Positions 1 to 7,200 of a stretch of 33,121 bases of DNA are shown here, one piece after another (position 1 is the stretch's first letter; each line of letters opens with the position of its first letter). The DNA is taken from assembly GCA_003819815.1 (NCBI GenBank), contig RPQJ01000028.1:1-33121 (forward strand), written 5' to 3'. Both the position numbers and the translations under genes were made by a program. The notes under the pieces were generated by a model. It was not told the DNA's origin, searched no databases, and saw only the letters and a program-made list of their open reading frames with translations. The DNA is from Lysobacterales bacterium (GTDB lineage Bacteria > Pseudomonadota > Gammaproteobacteria > Steroidobacterales > Steroidobacteraceae).

Positions 1-525
1 ATCGACCTGCAGTGGAAGGTGCTCCGGCAGACCGAGGCCGACCTCGGCCGGCGCTTCGAGAAGCCTGTGGGCTACGACGTCGTGCAAAAGTTCGTCGAGG
101 AACTGAAGCGCCCCGGGCGCCGGTTCGGCGCGGGCTTCTACGACTACCCGAAGGAAGGCAAGAAGCACCTGTGGGCGGGACTAGGGGAGATTTATCCCCT
201 CGCCGAGCGCCAGCCGGATGCGCAGGAGGCGATCAAGCGCCTGATGTACATCCAGGCGCTCGAGACCACGCGCTGCGTCGAGGAAGGAGTCGTCACGACG
301 CCCGGCGAGGCCGATCTCGGTTCCATCCTCGGCTGGGGATTCCCGGCGTGGACCGGGGGCACGCTGTCGTACATCGACACGATCGGCATCCGCGCGTTCG
401 TCGCCGAGTGCGACCGGCTCGCCAGGCGCTACGGCAAGCGGTTCAAGCCCTCGAAGTGGCTGCGGCAGCGCGCCGAGCGCGACGAGCCGTTCCACCCGGT
501 GCCGGGCGCGTCCCGCGCAGCGTGA
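1..525 (+). CDS. Multifunctional 3-hydroxyacyl-CoA dehydrogenase / enoyl-CoA hydratase (FadB/FadJ type), C-terminal part
   Basis: The reading frame is open from base 1, so the gene starts before the window; only about 174 C-terminal residues are present. The sequence matches the second C-terminal 3-hydroxyacyl-CoA dehydrogenase domain of FadB/FadJ-type trifunctional proteins: a stretch containing RFGAGFYDYP, then a helical segment with RCVEEGV, then the characteristic GWGFPAWTGG followed by a conserved helix (SYIDTIGIRAFVAECDRL). Family members hydrate trans-2-enoyl-CoA and oxidise L-3-hydroxyacyl-CoA with NAD in fatty-acid beta-oxidation. The catalytic and NAD-binding parts lie outside the window, so activity cannot be judged here. 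It fits the acyl-CoA theme of the rest of the window. A GTG at 19 could be taken for a start, but the frame upstream is open and coding-like. Whether it is FadB, FadJ or a paralogue for special substrates cannot be told. Confidence 0.85.
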   Translation: MDLQWKVLRQTEADLGRRFEKPVGYDVVQKFVEELKRPGRRFGAGFYDYPKEGKKHLWAGLGEIYPLAERQPDAQEAIKRLMYIQALETTRCVEEGVVTTPGEADLGSILGWGFPAWTGGTLSYIDTIGIRAFVAECDRLARRYGKRFKPSKWLRQRAERDEPFHPVPGASRAA

Positions 526-563
526 GCTCGCTCGCCCGCAACGGGGACGCGACGGCGGTTCCC

Positions 564-591
564 GCGTTGCTCCTCCAGCCGGAGGCAACGC
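564..591 (+). terminator. Hairpin downstream of the fadB-like gene
   Basis: GCGTTG (564-569) pairs with CAACGC (586-591), and CCTCC (572-576) pairs with GGAGG (581-585) around an AGCC loop, with a 2-nt bulge. It lies 38 bases after the stop codon. No run of T follows, so intrinsic termination is uncertain; it may be a processing or Rho-related structure. Confidence 0.3.
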
Positions 592-616
592 ACGATCAGC
601 CGGCACCGGCGGCTCC

Positions 617-740
617 CGCGTCGTTCCTGCCGCGGGGATGCATGCGCGGGGCCGTGCGCCGCAGGGACGCGGCGCCCGGAGCCTACACGGACGTACTTGC
701 GGCGTCCCCGCGCGTGCATCCCCGCGGCAGGAATGACGCG
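617..740 (-). repeat. Composite palindromic repeat, copy 1 (cloverleaf-like)
   Basis: Arms 617-654 and 703-740 form a 38-nt inverted repeat with 35 Watson-Crick pairs, two G-T pairs (623/734, 643/714) and one mismatch (652/705). Read on the minus strand, the middle forms two further hairpins. One has stem TAC/GTA and loop GTCCGT; the other has stem GCGCCGC/GCGGCGC and loop GTCCCT. Counting from 705 down to 652 gives a 54-nt core, 43 positions of which match copy 2 at 21690-21743. The arms of the two copies are unrelated. The element fills most of the 299-base gap between the fadB-like gene and the next gene; apart from this repeat and the preceding hairpin I see nothing else in that gap. A partial duplication of the arm end (GGCAGGAA, then again after 740) follows the element. 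Confidence 0.85.
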
Positions 741-824
741 GCAGGAACGCACATCAACACAGCAGCAACGAGCGCCAGCACTCCCGCCTGATCCACGCCG
801 ACCGCAGACCACGAGGAACGATCG

Positions 825-1790
825 ATGCCGATCCCCGCGAATTTCCGGAACCGCCTGAGCCTGCCGGTCATCGGCGCGCCGATGTTCATCGCCTCGACGC
901 CCGATCTCGTGATCGAGCAGTGCAAGGCCGGCATCGTCGGCTCGTTTCCCGCGTTGAACGCACGCCCGCAGGCGAAGCTCGACGAGTGGCTCACGCGCAT
1001 CCGCGAGGAACTCGCGGCCTACGCGGCCGCGAACCCGGGCGTCCCGGTCGCGCCTTACGCGGTGAACCAGATCGCGCACGTGAGCAACGACCGCCTCGCG
1101 CAGGACATGGAGACCTGCGTGCGCCACCAGGTGCCGCTCATCATCACGAGCCTGCGGCCGCCTCGGGAGATCGTCGAGGCGGCGCACTCCTACGGCGGGC
1201 TCGTGTTCCACGACGTCATCAGCGTGCGCCACGCGCGCAAGGCGGCGGAGCAGGGCGTCGACGGCATCATCGCAGTCTGCGCAGGCGCGGGCGGTCACGC
1301 GGGCATGGCGAGCCCGTTCGCGCTGGTCCGCGAGATCCGCCAGTTCTTCGGCGGCACGATCGTGCTGTCCGGCGCCATGAGCAGCGGTGCCGACGTGCTC
1401 GCCGCGCTCGCGCTCGGCGCCGACATGGCCTATATCGGCACGCGCTTTCTCGCGACGCGCGAGGCGAACGTGCTCGACGAGTACAAGCAGATGATCGTCG
1501 ACTCGACGTCGGACGACATCGTCTACACGTCGCTCTTCACCGGCGTGAAGGGCAACTACCTCAAGAAGAGCGTCGCCGCTGCCGGGCTCGACGGCGACAA
1601 CCTGCCCGAGGCCGACAAGTCGAAGATGAACTTCGGCTCCGGCGGCAACATGGAGAAGAAGGCGTGGCGCGACATCTGGAGCGCCGGGCAGGGCGCGGGC
1701 AACATCCACGAGGTGCTGCCCACGCGCGAGCTCGTCGCGCGCATGGTGCGCGAGTACGACGATGCCCGCCGCCTGGTCGGCGCGGCCTGA
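825..1790 (+). CDS. Nitronate monooxygenase-like FMN-dependent oxidoreductase
   Basis: A 321-residue TIM-barrel flavoprotein of the nitronate monooxygenase / 2-nitropropane dioxygenase family (class I-like). The N-terminus has the family GAPMF signature (residues 18-22) and GIVGSFPALN (37-46). AGAGGHAG (153-160) carries the probable catalytic His158, and the FMN-phosphate region includes LSGAMSSGADVLAALALGAD and the GTRFLAT segment. Known members oxidise alkyl nitronates, but many bacterial relatives have unknown substrates and some occur in acyl-CoA gene sets. The ATG at 825 is preceded by GAGGAA. It is followed after 10 nt by an SDR gene, so the two are probably co-transcribed. A beta-oxidation role is suggested only by context. 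Confidence 0.8.
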   Translation: MPIPANFRNRLSLPVIGAPMFIASTPDLVIEQCKAGIVGSFPALNARPQAKLDEWLTRIREELAAYAAANPGVPVAPYAVNQIAHVSNDRLAQDMETCVRHQVPLIITSLRPPREIVEAAHSYGGLVFHDVISVRHARKAAEQGVDGIIAVCAGAGGHAGMASPFALVREIRQFFGGTIVLSGAMSSGADVLAALALGADMAYIGTRFLATREANVLDEYKQMIVDSTSDDIVYTSLFTGVKGNYLKKSVAAAGLDGDNLPEADKSKMNFGSGGNMEKKAWRDIWSAGQGAGNIHEVLPTRELVARMVREYDDARRLVGAA

Positions 1791-1800
1791 GGAGAATGCC

Positions 1801-2562
1801 ATGAGCGACATGTTCGACCTCACCGGCCGCGTGGCGATCGTCACCGGCGCGAGCCGTGGCATCGGCGAGGCGATCGCGAAGGCTTACGCCGAGCGGGGCG
1901 CCCGCGTCGTCGTCTCGAGTCGCAAGCAGGACGGCTGCGAAGCCGTGGCCCGGTTCATCGTGGAGGCCGGCGGCGACGCGATCGCGGTGGCCTGCCACAT
2001 CGGCGAAATGGACGCGCTCGAGCGGCTGTTCGCGACGGTCGAGGAACGCTACGGCCGCCTCGACGTGCTCGTGAACAACGCGGCGACCAACCCCTACTAC
2101 GGCCACGTGCTCGACACCGACCTCGGCGCCTACCAGAAGACCGTCGACGTCAACGTGCGCGGCTATTTCTTCGCGTCCGTACTCGGCGGACGCCTGATGC
2201 GCAAGGGCGGCGGCGGGTCGATCGTCAACGTCGCGTCCGTGAACGCGATCCGCCCAGGGCCGCTGCAGGGGATCTACTCGGTCACCAAGGGCGCCGTGCT
2301 GAACATGACCAAGGTTTTCGCACGCGAGTGCGGGCCCGAGGGCATCCGCTGCAACGCGATCCTGCCGGGCCTCATCCGCACGAAATTCGCGGGCGCCCTG
2401 CTCGCGGACACCGAGCAGCTCGAGCACTACGTCGGCGGGAACCCGCTGAGGCGCGTCGGCGAGCCGCGCGACATCGCCGGCGCCGCCGTGTTCCTCGCCT
2501 CGGACGCCTCGTCGTACGTGACGGGCGAGTTCCTCGTGGTCGACGGCGGATTCCTGGTCTGA
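1801..2562 (+). CDS. SDR-family NAD(P)-dependent oxidoreductase
   Basis: A 253-residue classical short-chain dehydrogenase. The cofactor motif TGASRGIG is at 15-22, NNAA at 92-95, and the catalytic Ser146, Tyr159 and Lys163 (YxxxK) are all present. SSRK after the second strand (39-42) favours NADP over NAD. The frame extends upstream to 1762, but the ATG at 1801 sits behind GAGGAG and gives the usual N-terminus (DLTGRVAIVTG). It begins 10 nt after the nitronate monooxygenase-like gene. Relatives include 3-oxoacyl reductases and DHRS4-like carbonyl reductases; the substrate is unknown. Its stop lies only 4 nt from the end of gpmA on the other strand, leaving no room for a conventional terminator. 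Confidence 0.85.
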   Translation: MSDMFDLTGRVAIVTGASRGIGEAIAKAYAERGARVVVSSRKQDGCEAVARFIVEAGGDAIAVACHIGEMDALERLFATVEERYGRLDVLVNNAATNPYYGHVLDTDLGAYQKTVDVNVRGYFFASVLGGRLMRKGGGGSIVNVASVNAIRPGPLQGIYSVTKGAVLNMTKVFARECGPEGIRCNAILPGLIRTKFAGALLADTEQLEHYVGGNPLRRVGEPRDIAGAAVFLASDASSYVTGEFLVVDGGFLV

Positions 2563-2566
2563 GGGG

Positions 2567-3325
2567 CTATTTCTTCTTGGCCTCGGCCTGGCGCGCCACG
2601 GCCTCGGCGCGCGCCTTGACCGCCTCGGCATCGCCGAGATAGCGGCTCGAGATGCGCTCGAGCCGGCCGTCGAGCTCGTAGAGCAGCGGCACGCCGGTCG
2701 GGATGTTGAGCTCGACGATCGCCGAGTCCGACATCTTGTCGAGCATCTTGACGAGCGCGCGCAGGCTGTTGCCGTGCGCGGCCACGAGCACGTTGCGGCC
2801 CGCGGTCAGCTCCGGGGCGATGCGAGCGTTCCAGAACGGCATGACGCGCGCGAGCGTGTCCTTGAGCGATTCGCAGGCCGGCAGCTCATTCTCGGGTACG
2901 CCGGCGTAACGGCGGTCGAAGCGCGGATGCTGCGGATGGCTCGAATCGAGCGGCGGCGGCGGGATGTCGTAGCTGCGGCGCCAGACCTTCACCTGCTCGG
3001 CGCCGTGCTTCGCGACGGTCTGCGCCTTGTCGAGGCCCTGCAGCGCGCCGTAGTGCCGCTCGTTCAGGCGCCACGTGCGCTCGACGGGCAGCCACATCAT
3101 GTCCATCTCGTCGAGCGCCATCCAGAGCGTGCGGATCGCGCGCTTCAGCACGGAGGTGAATGCAAGATCGAAGGCGATGCCCTCGGCCTTGAGCAGCCGG
3201 CCGGCTTCGAGAGCCTCCTCGCGGCCCTGTGGCGAGAGATCGACGTCGATCCAGCCGGTGAACAGGTTCTCGAGGTTCCAGATGCTCTGGCCGTGACGTA
3301 GCAGTACCAGCTTGCCGGTGCTCAT
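2567..3325 (-). CDS. gpmA: 2,3-bisphosphoglycerate-dependent phosphoglycerate mutase
   Basis: Interconverts 3-phosphoglycerate and 2-phosphoglycerate in glycolysis and gluconeogenesis, in the cytosol. The 252 residues are the usual dPGM length. LLRHGQS carries the phosphorylated His11, [11 protein letters not shown] carries the acid/base Glu89, [10 protein letters not shown] matches the family, and [10 protein letters not shown] carries the second active-site histidine. The C-terminus ends in a short Lys-rich tail typical of the family. The start at 3325 gives the canonical N-terminus. It has its own upstream gap of 92 bases with a probable promoter, so it is probably separate from the glycosyltransferase gene upstream. 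Confidence 0.97.
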   Translation of the reverse strand: MSTGKLVLLRHGQSIWNLENLFTGWIDVDLSPQGREEALEAGRLLKAEGIAFDLAFTSVLKRAIRTLWMALDEMDMMWLPVERTWRLNERHYGALQGLDKAQTVAKHGAEQVKVWRRSYDIPPPPLDSSHPQHPRFDRRYAGVPENELPACESLKDTLARVMPFWNARIAPELTAGRNVLVAAHGNSLRALVKMLDKMSDSAIVELNIPTGVPLLYELDGRLERISSRYLGDAEAVKARAEAVARQAEAKKK

Positions 3326-3357
3326 GGGACACGCGTCGGTTGCGGGGAGATGCGGGT

Positions 3358-3386
3358 GTTATAGCAACGCCGGCACGGCGCTGCCA
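3358..3386 (-). promoter_or_regulatory. Probable gpmA promoter
   Basis: On the minus strand TATAAC (3363-3358) is a good -10 hexamer, 32 bases before the gpmA ATG. A weak TGGCAG lies at the -35 position (3386-3381) with a 17-bp spacer. The assignment rests mainly on the -10 match within an otherwise very GC-rich gap. Confidence 0.45.
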
Positions 3387-3417
3387 GACGGGAAAAACGC
3401 AGGAACGCCCTGGGTCC

Positions 3418-4218
3418 TCAGCGCGGCGCGTGCCCGTCGAGCCCGGCCTCGCAGCGGGTCCGGCCGCTGCGGACGGTCTCCCGCCACTGCCGGCGATTCG
3501 CCTCGGCGGAGGTGCGGGGTGCGCGCGGGTGGTGCAGATGCCAGGCGGGCGCCGCCCAGAGCAGCGTCTGGCGACGGACCCCGGCATTTTCCAGGCGCGC
3601 GCAGAGTTCCTTGTCTTCGGCGCCCCAGCCGGTCATCGATTCGTCGAAGCCGTTGACCGCCACCAGGTCTTCACGCCAGAAGCCCTGGTTGCAGGCCTTC
3701 ACCGCGACGATACGGTTCGCCGCACCGCGCAGTGCCCTCGCAAGAGATGGCTGACGCCAGGCGTAGCTGCGGCGCAGGAAGCCCTGGCCGCGATCGAGCC
3801 ACGTGGGCAGCGGCGAGCCGGGCTCGAGCGCGCGCCGGGTCGCCGCCTCGTCGAGCGGGATGCGCACGCCCTGGCTGTAGTAGTCCGGCCTCGCAAGCGC
3901 GAGGTGGTCGAGGACGAACCGGGGATGCAGCAGCATGTCTCCGTCGACCAGGATCACGAAATCGCTCGTGCAGCCCGCGATCGCCACATTGCGGGCGCGA
4001 CCGGCGCGAAAGCCCTGGTGCGGTTGCCATGCGTGCCGGACGGGGTAGTTCACCGACGCGGCGTAACGGTGCACGACCTCGCCAGTCGTCGCACCGGACC
4101 CGTCGTCCGCGATCGCGAGCTCGTCCGGCGGACGACTCTGGGTTGCCACGCTTTCGAGCACGCGAGCGAGCGCGTCCGGGCGCTCGTACGTCGTGACGAC
4201 CAGCGCGCAGCGGGTCAC
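3418..4218 (-). CDS. Family 2 glycosyltransferase (GT-A fold)
   Basis: A 266-residue glycosyltransferase starting at a GTG (4218) that overlaps the stop codon of the glutamate dehydrogenase gene (GTGA). The N-terminus ALVVTTYERPDALARVLES is typical of GT2; DDGSG follows, and the metal-binding DxD equivalent is VDGDM. The C-terminal half contains GFDESMTGWGAEDKELCARL, the signature of the galactosyltransferase-like GT7C/chondroitin-polymerase subgroup. It lacks obvious transmembrane segments. The acceptor is unknown; surface polysaccharide is the usual role. The frame is open further upstream, but that part lies inside the dehydrogenase gene and is not protein-like. Coupling to a glutamate dehydrogenase gene is unexpected. 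Confidence 0.85.
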   Translation of the reverse strand: MTRCALVVTTYERPDALARVLESVATQSRPPDELAIADDGSGATTGEVVHRYAASVNYPVRHAWQPHQGFRAGRARNVAIAGCTSDFVILVDGDMLLHPRFVLDHLALARPDYYSQGVRIPLDEAATRRALEPGSPLPTWLDRGQGFLRRSYAWRQPSLARALRGAANRIVAVKACNQGFWREDLVAVNGFDESMTGWGAEDKELCARLENAGVRRQTLLWAAPAWHLHHPRAPRTSAEANRRQWRETVRSGRTRCEAGLDGHAPR

Positions 4219-7200
4219 CGTTCGGCGACGGCCAGCCGCCGCGCGTTCTGCAGCGCGACCGACAGCGACGCGAAGTCGACGGGCGCCTGCTGGGCGCGCA
4301 TGTCGGCGACGATCCCGCGGGCATGCACCGTCGCCGCGGCGTGCTTCTCGCTCCACGCCTGCACGGCCTTCGACGGATCCTGCTCACGGATTTCCTCGAG
4401 GACGCGCCGCGCCAGCGCCCGGTTCGCGTCGAACAGTGCCTCGCGGAGGCTGCCCCGCGCCACGGCATGCCAGTGGCCGTGGACGTCGAGCGCCTCGATG
4501 CGCGCCCGCAGCCAGTCGAACCCGAACGTCGCGGCCACTTCGAAGTAAGTCCGAGCGGCGGTTGCCACGGACACGCCGAGCCCCTCGGCGAGCTCGACTA
4601 TGTCGGGCGCGCTGTGCAGCGCCGGGCACGCCGCGATGTGCTTCGCGAGCGGGGCGGGCACCCCGCCCGACATGAGGTCGGCGGCGCGCGCGTCGAACGC
4701 CGAGCGCTCGAGCCCGTGCAGCCACTGCGGCAGCGCGGCGGAGAGCACCTCGATGCCCGGCCGCAGCCGGGCGACCTGCTTCTCGATGCCGAGCGCGCCC
4801 CGATGGCGCTGGATGAGCCAGTAGGTCACCTGCCGGATCAGCGCGAGCGTGTCCTGGGTCATCGAGTACTGCACGGCGGCGGGTACGCGGTTGTCGAGGC
4901 GCTCGATCTGCTGCCACAGGAGCCGGACCTCGAACGCCTCGCGTCCGATCGTGTACGCGCGTGCGACGGTCGCGGCGTCGGTGCCCGCGTCCTGCTGGGT
5001 GCGCGACACGAACGTGGGGCCCATCCGGTTCACGATGCTGTTCGTGGTCGCCGTCACGATGATCTCGCGGCGCAACCTGTGCTCGCCGAGCAGCTTCGAG
5101 TAGCGTCGCGCGAGGCGGTCGGGGAAGTAGCGATCGAGCTCGCGGCCGAGGTACGGGTCTTCGGGAACGTTCGACTGGATCAGCTGGCCGCTCAGCGAGA
5201 TTTTCGAATAGCTCTGCAGCATCGCGAGCTCGGGCCGCGTGAGGCCCTTGCCGGCCCGCTGGCGCTCCTCGATCTCCTCGGCGCTCGGCAGGTACTCGAG
5301 CGCGCGATCGAGCGTGCCCTCGAGCTCGAGCAGCCGGATGAAGTGGGCGTGCTCGCCGAGGCGGTCGACCGCCGTCGCCTCGAGCAGGCTGATCGCCTGG
5401 CTCTGCAGGTAGTTGTCGCGCAGGACGAGGTCCGCGACGTCGTCCGTCATCTGCGCGAGCAGTCGGTTGCGTGCTCCGCGAGTCAGCCGGGTGCGCCGCT
5501 GCACGACGTCGAGCAGGATCTTGATGTTGACCTCGTGGTCCGAGCAGTCGACGCCGCCGGAGTTGTCGAGGAAATCGGTGTTGACGCGGCCGCCGTGCAG
5601 CGCGTACTCGATGCGTCCGAGCTGGGAAAGCCCGAGGTTGCCGCCTTCGCCCACGACGCGGCAGCGCAGCTCGCGGCCGTCGACGCGGAGCGCGTCGTTC
5701 GCGCGATCGCCGATCGCGGCATTCGCCTCCCACGAGGCTTTCACGTACGTGCCGATGCCGCCGTTCCAGAGCAGGTCGACGGTCAGCTTCAGGATGGCCC
5801 GGATCACCTCGTGGGGCTTCGCGCGCGGCGTGTCGATGCCGAGCAGCGCTCGCGCCTGCGGACTGAGCGCGATCTCCTTCGCATCGCGCGGGAACACGCC
5901 GCCGCCCTTCGAGATCGTGCCCGCATCGTAGTCCGCCCACGAGGAGCGGGGCAGCGCGAAGAGGCGCTGGCGCTCCAGGAAGCTTCGGGCGGTGTCGGGG
6001 TCCGGGTCGAGGAAGATGTGCTGGTGATTGAATGCCGCCACGAGCCGGATGTGCGGCGACAGCAGCAGGCCGTTGCCGAACACGTCGCCGGCCATGTCGC
6101 CGATGCCGGCCACCGTGAAGTCCTGCGACTGGGTGTCGATCCCCATCTCGCGGAAGTGGCGCTTGACGCACTCCCAGGCGCCACGGGCGGTGATGCCCAT
6201 CTTCTTGTGATCGTATCCCGCGGAGCCGCCGGAGGCGAAGGCGTCGCCGAGCCAGAATTCGTATTCTGCGGCGACGGCGTTCGCGGTGTCCGAGAACGTC
6301 GCGGTGCCCTTGTCCGCGGCGACGACGAGATACGGGTCGTCCGGATCGTGCCTGACCGTGTCCCTGGGCGGCACGACGCGAGTGCCGGCGACGTTGTCCG
6401 TGAGGTCGAGGAGGCCGCGGATGAAGGTCTTGTAGCACTCCGTGCCTTCGCGCTGGATCTCGTCGCGAGCGCCCGTCGGAAGCCGCTTCGGCACGAAGCC
6501 ACCCTTGGCCCCCACCGGGACGATCACCGTGTTCTTGACGTTCTGCGCCTTCATGAGGCCCAGGATCTCGGTGCGGAAGTCCTCGCGCCGGTCGGACCAG
6601 CGCAGTCCCCCACGCGCGACCTTGCCCATGCGCAGGTGCACCCCCTCGACGCGGGGCGAATACACCCAGATCTCGAACATCGGACGCGGCTTCGGCAGCT
6701 CGGGCAGGCTCTTCGGGTCGAGCTTGAACGACAGGTACGGCTTCGGCGCACCGGCCGCGTCGAGCTGGAAGTGGTTGGTGCGCAGCGCCGTCGTGAGCAC
6801 TGCACGCAGCGCGCGCAGGATCCGGTCGTCGTCCGGGCTGCGCACGCGCTCGAGGGCTTCGTCGAGCTCCTCCGCGAGCGAGGCCTGCTGCGACTTGCGC
6901 CGGGCGTCGGGAAGCTTCGGGTCGAAACGCGCCTCGAAGGCCCAGGCGAGCCTCGCGGCGATGTCCGGGTTCGCCGCGAGCACGCTCTCCATGTAGCGCT
7001 GGCTGAACGGCAGCCCGGTCTGGAGCAGGTAGCGCCCGGCGGCGCGCAGCACGACGGCCTGCCGCCAGTCGAGGCCCGCCGCGAGCACGAGGCGGTTGTA
7101 TCCGTCGCTTTCGGCGCGTCCCTGCCAGACGGCGAAGAACGCTTCCTCGAAACGCAGGCCGACCTGCGCGGGATCGAGTTCACGACCGCCCGCATGGACG

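Noticed and set aside
617-740. Palindromic repeat as an integron attC site
   Set aside because: It folds into a long stem with extra hairpins, but the R box sequences (GTTRRRY and RYYYAAC) are not present, and the xerD here is the housekeeping recombinase rather than an integron integrase.
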